A stretch of DNA of 64,000 nucleotides from contig NC_010581.1 in the NCBI RefSeq assembly GCF_000019845.1, positions 186,001-250,000 on the forward strand, in the 5' to 3' direction. Below the pieces are notes generated by a model. That model made no database searches, was not told the origin of the DNA, and saw nothing but the letters and a program-made list of their open reading frames with translations. Source of the DNA: Beijerinckia indica subsp. indica ATCC 9039. Lineage in GTDB: Bacteria; Pseudomonadota; Alphaproteobacteria; Rhizobiales; Beijerinckiaceae. This document shows, in pieces, positions 35,573 through 42,882 of the stretch (its first letter is position 1; every line of letters begins with the position of its first letter). The position numbers and the translations under genes were made by a program.

Positions 35573-36784
35573 ATGACATTACCCATGGCATCAAAAAATC
35601 GCTTTTCTCGCAACCAAAGCGATGGCACCCGGCGATCCTCCTTTTCTTGCGATAATCCAGATCGCCGGGAAATAGTGTGCGGATGCGGCGTGGCATCCTT
35701 CAGTGTGTTGCTGGCTGGCCTTTTGGGCGATGCCTCACCAGCCAAGGCGCAAACACTGGCCTTGCCGGTGCCTGAACTCGATGCCTTGAGTATCCGCATC
35801 GTGACGGATAGCTATCAATTCGCCGTGGCGCCGAGCCGCAAAATGGATACGCTTTCCATCGAGCATTTCGGCTGGGGCATAAGCCCGGATTATCCGCCAG
35901 GTCCCACTCTGGCAAGTGAATTCGGCCTGTCTATGGTTGTGACATCATCGCGGAAGGGGGAAACACGGAAGACACTCATCGATTTTGGCTTCACCGCGAT
36001 GGCGTTGAACAATAATCTCCAGCTTTTGGGGATTCAGCCGGCCGAGATCGATGCTCTTGTTCTGAGCCATGGGCATTATGATCATTTTGGTGGTCTTGCC
36101 GGCTTTCTGCGGCAATACAAGGATCAATTGAAACCGAAACTGCCTTTCTATGTGGGAGGCGAAGATTGTTTTTGCGCCCGAGAATGGACGGCGCCACCCG
36201 TCAAAGGGAATTTCGGTGTCATCGACCGGGAAGCTTTGGCTGCTGCCAAGCTCAGCGTAACCGCGATGGAACAGCCGGCCCTCGTGGCCGATCATGGTTT
36301 TATCTCGGGTCAGATCGGCCAGCGGAGTTTCGAGAAGCTTCTGTCTCCCAGCGCGATGCATGTTGGCGTGACAGAGGGCTCTGGCTGCTATCCCGACCGT
36401 TTGCCGGAGAGCGAACGCGGGCCGGGCTCCATCCCCGATCAGTTCCGGCATGAGATCGCCACATCCTTCCATGTGAAGGGGCGCGGCCTCGTCATTCTGA
36501 CGTCTTGTAGCCACCGAGGAGTGGTCAATGCGGTCCGGCAGGCGCAGACAGTCTCCGGCATCGAGAAAGTCCACGCCATCATCGGCGGCTTTCATCTCGC
36601 GCCTTATCCGGCGGATTATGTCCGCCAGACAGTCGCGGCGCTCAAGGAGATCGGACCGGATTATATCGTGCCGCTGCATTGCTCCGGCGAGCCCTTTTAT
36701 GAAATGGCCAAAGCGGAAATGCCAGACAAGCTGGTCCGCGCCTATACGGGCACGCAATTGGTCTTTTCCGGTTCCGCTTCTTAA
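35573..36784 (+). CDS. Exported MBL-fold metallohydrolase
   Basis: The 403-residue protein has the metallo-beta-lactamase signature SHGHYDHFGGL near residue 165, with further ligands likely in TSCSHRGVVN, GGFHLAP and VPLHCSGEP. This arrangement resembles the 7,8-dihydropterin-6-methyl-4-(beta-D-ribofuranosyl)aminobenzene-phosphate synthase-like MBL subgroup, although that activity cannot be asserted. The N-terminus has basic residues, a CGCG pair, a hydrophobic stretch VASFSVLLAGLLG and an AKAQ cleavage-like site, so export is likely. The GGGAGG nine bases before the ATG at 35573 fixes the start. It is convergent with a TetR regulator gene. Confidence 0.8.
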   Translation: MTLPMASKNRFSRNQSDGTRRSSFSCDNPDRREIVCGCGVASFSVLLAGLLGDASPAKAQTLALPVPELDALSIRIVTDSYQFAVAPSRKMDTLSIEHFGWGISPDYPPGPTLASEFGLSMVVTSSRKGETRKTLIDFGFTAMALNNNLQLLGIQPAEIDALVLSHGHYDHFGGLAGFLRQYKDQLKPKLPFYVGGEDCFCAREWTAPPVKGNFGVIDREALAAAKLSVTAMEQPALVADHGFISGQIGQRSFEKLLSPSAMHVGVTEGSGCYPDRLPESERGPGSIPDQFRHEIATSFHVKGRGLVILTSCSHRGVVNAVRQAQTVSGIEKVHAIIGGFHLAPYPADYVRQTVAALKEIGPDYIVPLHCSGEPFYEMAKAEMPDKLVRAYTGTQLVFSGSAS

Positions 36785-36813
36785 GGGGCTCTGCTGCGGG
36801 GGCGTCGGCTGGA

Positions 36814-37401
36814 TTAGGCCGGCCGGAGGATTCTTGTGAGAATAACGTTCTTGAAACGCTGAAAGGGGAGGGGACTGCGTTCGGCTTTCGAGACCAGAAT
36901 GGCGCCCTGAAGCGACGAAAACACAAAGCCCGCCATTTCTTCGCAATCGAGATCCGCAGGGGCTTGACCTGCCGCGACAGCGGCCCTCAGGCACGTGGCC
37001 AAGGCTGTCTGCACCTCAGTGAAAATCTCTTTCAGCCGACACCTGATGCTTTCGGTGTTATCACTGGATTCGGCCGAAAAATTGCCGAAGAGGCAGCCAT
37101 TGCGCATGTCGTTGCGTTGTAAACTTTCTTCCACATCATTGAGATAGGCGCGCAATCTTTCGATGGGAGCGAAGCTCTCATTGAGGAGCGTCGCCGCGAT
37201 CGATGCATGGACCCGCGCGAGATAGCGCTCCAGAATTTCCAATCCGAACGCTTCCTTCGAAGCGAAATGATTGCTGAAGGACCCTTGGGGCACACCGGCG
37301 GCCTGAACGATGTCGCGAACGCTCGCACCAGCAAAACCGCGCTCGTGGACCACGCGAAGGCCTTCGTTCAGGATTTTTTCTCGGTTTGAAACTTTGAGCA
37401 T
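36814..37401 (-). CDS. TetR-family transcriptional regulator
   Basis: The 195-residue regulator has an N-terminal helix-turn-helix (REKILNEGLRVVHERGFAGA then VRDIVQAAGVPQGSFSNHFA) at residues about 6-53 and a helical ligand domain resembling the AcrR/YcdC-like TetR_C group. The start is uncertain: ATG at 37401 gives a compact N-terminus, while an ATG at 37422 would add seven residues; neither has a convincing ribosome site. It is convergent with the MBL hydrolase and tandem with the small secreted peptide genes. TetR-like palindromes in that peptide cluster could be its targets, but none lies in its own leader. Confidence 0.85.
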   Translation of the reverse strand: MLKVSNREKILNEGLRVVHERGFAGASVRDIVQAAGVPQGSFSNHFASKEAFGLEILERYLARVHASIAATLLNESFAPIERLRAYLNDVEESLQRNDMRNGCLFGNFSAESSDNTESIRCRLKEIFTEVQTALATCLRAAVAAGQAPADLDCEEMAGFVFSSLQGAILVSKAERSPLPFQRFKNVILTRILRPA

Positions 37402-37490
37402 GGGGACACTATGGATGACCATATTAAATCGTCAATGTGACCAACGAGGGACAACAGCGATAGATCGAACGAAAAACGCTCAGGTGCCTC

Positions 37491-37739
37491 TCATCGTCCG
37501 GTTTGATCGCTGAAAGCGCGATAACGGTTATTGTCATCATAGGGTGTCTGGCCGAAGGGCTTGTACAACACGGCATGCGACCAATCGGATACTGTGTGCC
37601 GGCCCGTTCCGATCGAACGACCCTCAAGGAGCCCAGCGGCTAGTTCAGGCCGAGACTGATGCGGCTCGGCCAGAACGACCCCGGAAAGAGGGAGCAAAAG
37701 AACTGCGCTCAAGGCGATGGGTTTCAGGATCTGTATCAT
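37491..37739 (-). CDS. Small secreted protein, paralogue of the two 53-residue peptides
   Basis: The 82-residue product starts MIQILKPIALSAVLLLPLSG, a signal peptide closely parallel to the MTKTLKTIALSATLILTLSE of the two genes upstream. It ends DNNRYRAFSDQTGR, matching their YNNRYGSFGDQINR ending. A segment of about 29 residues rich in Gly, Ser and His lies between and is unique to this copy. It lies 45 bases downstream of the first 53-residue gene on the same strand and is probably cotranscribed. No cysteine is present in the mature part. Function is unknown. Confidence 0.7.
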   Translation of the reverse strand: MIQILKPIALSAVLLLPLSGVVLAEPHQSRPELAAGLLEGRSIGTGRHTVSDWSHAVLYKPFGQTPYDDNNRYRAFSDQTGR

Positions 37740-37784
37740 GGCGGGAGCTCTCGGCGAGCGTTCTTTTTCAAGTACGACAGGCGT

Positions 37785-37946
37785 TTATCGGTTGATCTGA
37801 TCACCAAAGGAGCCATACCGGTTGTTGTAATTATAAGGCGCTTGGTTCTGCGATCCGTTCGAGATGGTCTGAGCCGCGAGGACGGCTTCGGACAGAGTGA
37901 GGATAAGAGTGGCGCTCAGGGCGATGGTTTTCAGGGTCTTAGTCAT
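37785..37946 (-). CDS. 53-residue secreted peptide, copy 1
   Basis: The predicted product is a signal peptide (MTKTLKTIALSATLILTLSE then AVLAAQ) followed by about 29 mature residues ending QAPYNYNNRYGSFGDQINR. GAGGAA lies 9 bases before the ATG. The mature part is rich in Asn, Gln, Tyr and Gly, with no cysteine. Almost the same protein is encoded 323 bases upstream (38108-38269), with differences mostly conservative, which supports it being a real coding sequence under selection. Tyr/Asn/Gln-rich short exported peptides could act in the envelope or outside the cell; nothing more can be said. Confidence 0.72.
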   Translation of the reverse strand: MTKTLKTIALSATLILTLSEAVLAAQTISNGSQNQAPYNYNNRYGSFGDQINR

Positions 37947-38010
37947 GGCGGAAGTTCCTCGGGTTTAAATCGTTGAAGCGGTGTTCCGTGCTTCGATGGG
38001 GATCAATATG

Positions 38011-38062
38011 TACGACCGTATTATTTATGTCAATAAAAATATGGTCGTCCGTATTTTTATTG
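38011..38062. promoter_or_regulatory. Operator-like palindromes upstream of peptide copy 1
   Basis: TACGACCGTA (38011-38020) is followed by a 32-bp imperfect palindrome (38031-38062) whose outer arms CAATAAAAATA and TATTTTTATTG match exactly and whose centre is GGTCGTCCG. TACG-CGTA symmetry is typical of TetR-family operators. Confidence 0.6.
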
Positions 38063-38107
38063 AAGCGGCAGCCAAACCGGCTTCGCTTCTTCGGGTACGA
38101 TAGGCGT

Positions 38108-38269
38108 TTATCGGTTGGTCTGATCACCAAAGGTGCCGTACCGGTTGTTGTAATTATAAGGCGCCTGGTTCTGCGATCCGTTCGAGACGGGCTGAGCCGC
38201 GAGGACGGCTTCGGAAAGCGTGAGAACGAGAGCGGCGCTCAGAGCGATGGTCTTCAGGGTCTTAGTCAT
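38108..38269 (-). CDS. 53-residue secreted peptide, copy 2
   Basis: This is the second copy of the tandem pair: signal peptide MTKTLKTIALSAALVLTLSE then AVLAAQ, and mature end QAPYNYNNRYGTFGDQTNR. It differs from copy 1 at only a handful of residues (for example SGS/GT and I/T near the end). Its own GAGGAA ribosome site and a perfect 34-bp palindrome upstream suggest independent expression. It is divergent from the ClC channel gene, so the shared intergenic region 38270-38577 may control both. Confidence 0.72.
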   Translation of the reverse strand: MTKTLKTIALSAALVLTLSEAVLAAQPVSNGSQNQAPYNYNNRYGTFGDQTNR

Positions 38270-38334
38270 GACGGAAGTTCCTCGGGTTTAAATCGTTGAA
38301 GCGGTGTGTTCCGTGCTTCGATAGTGATAATATG

Positions 38335-38388
38335 TACGAACGTATTGCCTGTGTCAATAAAAAATACGGACGTCCGTATTTTTTATTG
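38335..38388. promoter_or_regulatory. Operator-like palindromes upstream of peptide copy 2, including a perfect 34-bp palindrome
   Basis: TACGAACGTA (38335-38344) is followed by a perfect palindrome at 38355-38388 with arm CAATAAAAAATACGGAC and centre TACGGACGTCCGTA. It is the counterpart of 38011-38062 in the duplicated unit. These sites fill much of the 308-base gap 38270-38577. Confidence 0.65.
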
Positions 38389-38577
38389 AGGCCGCACCCA
38401 AATCGGCTTTCACCTCTCCTGGAGAATATTTTTTCCGAAGGTCTCATGAAAAGGGGGAGCCGGCCCATGGCTCGGCCATAGATCATTGGTTCGATAAAGA
38501 TATTTTCACGAGGGCCTGTATTGTTGCCGGGGTTCGGTTCAAAAAATCTTGTTTCTTCCTCATCGAGGCCAAGCCAA

Positions 38578-40485
38578 ATGTGGTTTGCCCTTGTTTTGCC
38601 GCCAGAGGTGTTGCCTCCCCTTATGCCCGCCCCAGCCCCGATTTTTTCTGAAAAAGTGCTTCGGATCGATGTGCCCGCGATTCTGCGCGGTATCGTGCGC
38701 CGTCATGAATTGGGCCTCATCCTGCTTGGTCTCATCACAGGCCAGATCGCCGGCATTTTCGTCGCGGGCATTTTTTTCCTCGCTGGCCAAATGCACAAGC
38801 TGCTCTTCGGCATTGCTTTGGAATCCCATCTGAGCAGCCTAAGTGTCCTCAGCCATCCGCTCCAGGCTTTGGTGCCGGTCGTGGGCGGCCTGGTAGTCGG
38901 CGTCACCGGTCATTTTATCCAGACCTGGCGCAACGACCGGCCGATCGATCCGATCGAGGCCAATGCGTTGCGTGGCGGCACCATGTCCTTGCTCGACAGT
39001 CTGCTCATCACCGGCCAGACGATTCTCTCCAATGGCAGCGGCGCCTCGGTCGGGCTGGAGGCCTCCTATACACAGCTCGGCTCCGGTTTTGCGTCCTGGC
39101 TCGGGCAGGCTTTCCGGCTGCGGCGCGCTGATCTGCGCACGCTTGTTGCCTGCGGCTCGGCGGGCGCCATTGCCGCGGCCTTCGAGGCGCCGCTGACCGG
39201 TTCCTTCTATGCTTTCGAGCTGATTCTCGGCTCCTACACCCCTTTCGGTCTCGCGCCGATCGGAGCCGCGGCGGTGGGAGGTGCGCTGACCGCCCGGGCA
39301 CTTGGCACAGGCGGCGATTTCATCGGCCATATTCCCGCCGTCGCTCTCTCGAACAGCGATATGGCGCTGCTCCTCCTGCTTGGGATGATCTGCGGCCTGT
39401 TTGGCATTGGTGTCATGCGCGCGGTGACCACCGCCGAGGCTTTGTTCCGCAACAGCCGCATACCGATCATCCTGCGGCCGGCCGTCGGGGGCGTCGTTCT
39501 CGGCGCTTTCGCCCTGATCACACCGCATGTGCTGGCTTCCGGCCATGGTGCGCTCTCAGACCTTTTCGACGAGGAGGCGCCCGCTATCGGGTTCCTCTTC
39601 GGCGTGCTGTTGCTCAAGGCCACGGCCTCGGCCATTTCCATCGGCTCGGGTTTTCGCGGCGGCCTTTTCTTCGCCTCGCTCTATCTCGGCGGTATTCTCG
39701 GGCGAATATTCGTCGGGGTCACGGCCTGGGCCAATCCGACGCTGGCGCCCGATGCCTGGCTGGCGACCATTGTCGGAATGGCGGCCATGGCTGTGGCGAT
39801 TATCGGTGGCCCGATGACCATGACCTTTCTGGCGCTGGAGACGACCGGCGATCTGCCGCTCTCAATCGAAATGCTGGCGGTCGCGGCGATCGTTTCGGTC
39901 ATGGTGCGGCGCATGTTCGGCTATTCCTTCGCTACATGGCGCCTGCATTTGCGCGGGGAATCGATCCGCAGCGCGCAAGACATCGGCTGGATGCGTGATT
40001 TGACGGTTGGCAAGCTGATGCGCAGCGATACGGCCATCGTCCGGTCCGATCTGCCGCTCGCCCGTTTCAAGCGAGAATTTCCCTTAGGTTCCGCCCAATG
40101 GGTCATCGCCGCCGACACGCAGGGCCATTATGCCGGCATGGTGGCGGTGACCGATGCCTGGCTCACCGAATTTCAAAACAATCCGGTTCAGGAGGATTTT
40201 GGCCGCGAAAAGGGTGGTAAAAGCGATACGGGTGCGCCGAAAGATGCAACCATAACCCCTTTGCTGCGCCAAAAAATGTGCGTCCTTCTACCGGAGATGA
40301 ACGTCAAAATGGCGGCGCAGATGTTCGAGCGCAGCGAAAGCGAGGCCCTGGCCGTCGTCGCCGATGTCAAGGATTGGCGGATCATCGGCCTGCTCACGGA
40401 ATCCCAAGTCCTGCGCCGCTATACGCAGGAACTCGACAAAGCGCGCCGGGATTTGTCGGGCGAGACCTGGTCAGGTGAGGGATAA
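38578..40485 (+). CDS. ClC-family chloride channel/antiporter with C-terminal CBS region
   Basis: The 635-residue membrane protein has the ClC fold over about residues 20-445. The usual GREGP motif is replaced by SGASVGLEASYTQ near residues 154-166, which keeps the gating glutamate. The SGFRGGLFFASLYLGGILG segment matches the GKxxGPxxH-like GxFxP region. A CBS-domain-like cytoplasmic part occupies the C-terminus from about residue 470. The start is not firm: ATG at 38578 with GAGG ten bases upstream is preferred over a TTG at 38521; an ATG at 38623 is also possible. It is followed by a DUF4239 membrane protein 16 bases downstream. Confidence 0.85.
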   Translation: MWFALVLPPEVLPPLMPAPAPIFSEKVLRIDVPAILRGIVRRHELGLILLGLITGQIAGIFVAGIFFLAGQMHKLLFGIALESHLSSLSVLSHPLQALVPVVGGLVVGVTGHFIQTWRNDRPIDPIEANALRGGTMSLLDSLLITGQTILSNGSGASVGLEASYTQLGSGFASWLGQAFRLRRADLRTLVACGSAGAIAAAFEAPLTGSFYAFELILGSYTPFGLAPIGAAAVGGALTARALGTGGDFIGHIPAVALSNSDMALLLLLGMICGLFGIGVMRAVTTAEALFRNSRIPIILRPAVGGVVLGAFALITPHVLASGHGALSDLFDEEAPAIGFLFGVLLLKATASAISIGSGFRGGLFFASLYLGGILGRIFVGVTAWANPTLAPDAWLATIVGMAAMAVAIIGGPMTMTFLALETTGDLPLSIEMLAVAAIVSVMVRRMFGYSFATWRLHLRGESIRSAQDIGWMRDLTVGKLMRSDTAIVRSDLPLARFKREFPLGSAQWVIAADTQGHYAGMVAVTDAWLTEFQNNPVQEDFGREKGGKSDTGAPKDATITPLLRQKMCVLLPEMNVKMAAQMFERSESEALAVVADVKDWRIIGLLTESQVLRRYTQELDKARRDLSGETWSGEG

Positions 40486-40501
40486 AGAAGGAAAGGCCGT
40501 C

Positions 40502-41305
40502 ATGGGCTCTTTGGGTTCGCTTCTTGTCATTGGCATCGTGATCTCGCTCTCCATCTGTGTCACTTTGCTTGTCCATCATCACATCGAGATTGGCCTGCGC
40601 CGCCGTTATCACGATGTCGGCGCCACCATGTTCCTGCAGCTTGGCGTCATCTTCGCCGTATTGCTGGCTTTCGTCTTCAGCGAGGTCTGGAGTGAATATA
40701 ACGAGGCGGCGCACGCGCTTTGGGCTGAAAGCGATGCCTTGCGCAGCATGGGAGTTCTGGCGGTGACCCTGCCGCGGGAGGAAGCCGGCACGATCCTCAA
40801 GGCACAAAGAAATTATGTCGAAAGCGTCATCGAGACGGAATGGCCCCGGCTGGCGGGGCATCGGCGCGGCGACAAGGCCACGGCCGAGAAGCTTGATACA
40901 TTGACCCAGCAAATAGCCGCGATGCGTCTTTCCGAACCGGATTTGAATGATACGAAACGGCGCGTTGCCGCCTTGCTCGCTCAAGCGCAAATCGAGCGCG
41001 ACAAACGGATTTTCGAAGCCAGCTATGGCGTTCCTTTGCCCCTCTGGGTGCTCCTGATCATTTTTTCCGGCCTTTTGTCGCTTTTCGCATCGTTTTCACA
41101 AATCGAGGACAGACTGATGGCTGTTGCCATGAGCGCTTGCTTCACATTCGGCGTTGCCAGCATTTTGGTTCTGGTGCGGTTGTTGGATTACCCGTTTGAA
41201 GGGGCCCTGAGTTTGCCGCCGGATGAATTTCGGCCTGTTCTCGAAAGACTGACCACCCTCCTGAAGAGCATTGAGGTCACGCCTCAACAAGGCGCTGATC
41301 AATAA
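40502..41305 (+). CDS. DUF4239 membrane protein
   Basis: The 267-residue protein has an N-terminal membrane helix (LGSLLVIGIVISLSICVTLL), a second near residues 43-60 (FLQLGVIFAVLLAFVFSEV), and two more near the C-terminus (PLWVLLIIFSGLLSLFASF and ACFTFGVASILVLVRLLD). The central soluble helical part and the closing LDYPFEG resemble DUF4239, a bestrophin-like family. AAGGAAAGG precedes the ATG. It follows the ClC gene by 16 bases, suggesting a shared role in anion movement across the inner membrane. Its last bases overlap the convergent TolC gene by seven bases. Confidence 0.75.
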   Translation: MGSLGSLLVIGIVISLSICVTLLVHHHIEIGLRRRYHDVGATMFLQLGVIFAVLLAFVFSEVWSEYNEAAHALWAESDALRSMGVLAVTLPREEAGTILKAQRNYVESVIETEWPRLAGHRRGDKATAEKLDTLTQQIAAMRLSEPDLNDTKRRVAALLAQAQIERDKRIFEASYGVPLPLWVLLIIFSGLLSLFASFSQIEDRLMAVAMSACFTFGVASILVLVRLLDYPFEGALSLPPDEFRPVLERLTTLLKSIEVTPQQGADQ

Positions 41306-42882
41306 GGCACCGAGCCGAGCGAGCCGCTGGCGAGCGCGAGCGTGGCGGCGGCGGTCAGTGCCGCGCTATAAGCATCTGTCCTGCCGATGCGCGCTTGCAG
41401 GAGATTGGTTTCGGCGAGCGAGGTCGCGGTGACTGAGCCAACACCATTGCGATAGGCGGCGAGGGCTGCATCGAATGTAGTCTGCGCCGCCTGCACCAGG
41501 GCATTGGCCGCTGTATAAGCGGCGAGGCTGGTCTTGAGACCATTTTCGGCGGCAACGATTTCGCGCGCGGCTTCCTGCTTGGTGCGGCTCAGGATCGAAC
41601 CGGCGGCGGCTTCCCTCTCACGCGCTTGCAGCAGCAAGGCGGCCCGTGTGCCGCCATCGTAAAGCGGCAGGGTGACGCCGCCGAGCACGATCCCGGAAAA
41701 CCGGCTGCCGTTGAGATTGAGGGTCGGCAAGGAATCGCTGCCAACGCCGGGAATGGCCGTCACGCCGAGGCCGCCGTTATCCTGCGCCACGGTGCCCGAC
41801 GCGAAAACCTTTGGCAGAAAATCGGCCTGCGCGGCGCGGACATTGGCCTCGCTCGCCTTTTGCGCGGCAAAGGCGGCAAGGACATCCGGGCGCTGCGCCA
41901 GGGCCGTTTCGATGATCGCTTCCGTCGGCTGCATCATGGAGGCCGATAGCGTGCGGCCTTCCGCCGAGGCGACACGGATCTTTGTCAGGGGCGAAATGCC
42001 CATGGCGCCGAGAAGGGCAAGATAGGCGTCCTGTTCGAGGCCCTTGGCCCGGACCAGCAAGAGATTGGTCTGCAAGGTTGCCTGTTTGGCTTGCGCCACA
42101 TCGACGATCGTGCCGACTTCCTGTTTCAGCTTTGCCTCGGCGGCGTCCTGCACTTCTTTGGCATTTTGCAGCGATTGCGCGGCATTGGCCGTGAGCGTCC
42201 GCGCGGCGGAATAAGCATAGAAAGCGAGGCTGACCTTGTGGATCAGTAATTGATGCGCACCGGTGAAGGTGATGTTGGATGCTGTGGAAAGCTGTTGCGT
42301 CGCCTCGACCAAAGCCGCGCGGCGACCGAAATCGAAGAGAAGCCATTGCAGGCCGGCGGCGCCGATCACACCCTGCGAATGGGCCTTGTTGGTATTGCTG
42401 ATGCCGACATTGAGGACGCCGGTGGTCAGCGTGCTGTTGCTTTGCTGCGTGCCGCCGATGGCGCTGACGCTGAGACGCGGCAGATAGGTCGATTCGACGA
42501 TGCCGACGGCCAGCGCCGCCTCGCGCGCCGCATTCCAGGCAACCTTGGTCGTCGGATTATTGCGCTGGGCAATATCGATCAATTCGGCCAGCGAATAGAT
42601 TTTGCTGGCTGCGAGCTCTGGCGGGGCCGGCAGGCCGCCAGCCTCGGCATTGGCGGGCAAAGTGAAATTCTGTTTCACGGGCTCCTGGGCAGGCTTGCCT
42701 GCGTCAATCGCGCCGGTTTCCTTCGTTTGCGGCACATAGGGCTGGTCCGGCGCGGGCGGTGCGAGATCGATCGCGCTTGGGGCGCAGCCAGTGAGGAGAA
42801 GCGCGGCGAAGAGGCCGCTTACCATTCGGCTTCTCGTCGCAAGGCGGATAGGAAAGGGGCGAGCCAAATCAGACCGTCGCAT
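41299..42882 (-). CDS. TolC-family outer membrane efflux lipoprotein
   Basis: The 527-residue protein is an outer-membrane channel of RND/FUSC-type efflux systems. A lipobox LLLTGC lies near residue 32. Two repeated OEP domains with long helices follow (EANVRAAQADFLPKVFASG and AALAAYRNGVGSVTATSLAE-type stretches). Its ATG lies inside the last 14 bases of the upstream FUSC gene, so they are translationally coupled; AGCAGG supplies the ribosome site. It is the final gene of a four-gene efflux operon. Confidence 0.88.
   Translation of the reverse strand: MRRSDLARPFPIRLATRSRMVSGLFAALLLTGCAPSAIDLAPPAPDQPYVPQTKETGAIDAGKPAQEPVKQNFTLPANAEAGGLPAPPELAASKIYSLAELIDIAQRNNPTTKVAWNAAREAALAVGIVESTYLPRLSVSAIGGTQQSNSTLTTGVLNVGISNTNKAHSQGVIGAAGLQWLLFDFGRRAALVEATQQLSTASNITFTGAHQLLIHKVSLAFYAYSAARTLTANAAQSLQNAKEVQDAAEAKLKQEVGTIVDVAQAKQATLQTNLLLVRAKGLEQDAYLALLGAMGISPLTKIRVASAEGRTLSASMMQPTEAIIETALAQRPDVLAAFAAQKASEANVRAAQADFLPKVFASGTVAQDNGGLGVTAIPGVGSDSLPTLNLNGSRFSGIVLGGVTLPLYDGGTRAALLLQAREREAAAGSILSRTKQEAAREIVAAENGLKTSLAAYTAANALVQAAQTTFDAALAAYRNGVGSVTATSLAETNLLQARIGRTDAYSAALTAAATLALASGSLGSVPY

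Larger units (their letters stand above)
37771..38410. repeat. Tandem direct duplication of a peptide gene with its promoter
   Basis: Two copies of roughly 320 bp, offset by 323-324 bases, cover about 37771-38090 and 38094-38410. Each copy contains a 53-codon gene, a GAGGAA ribosome site, a leader and two palindromic operator-like sites. Coding parts are about 90 percent alike by eye; the operators have diverged slightly. Confidence 0.85.
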
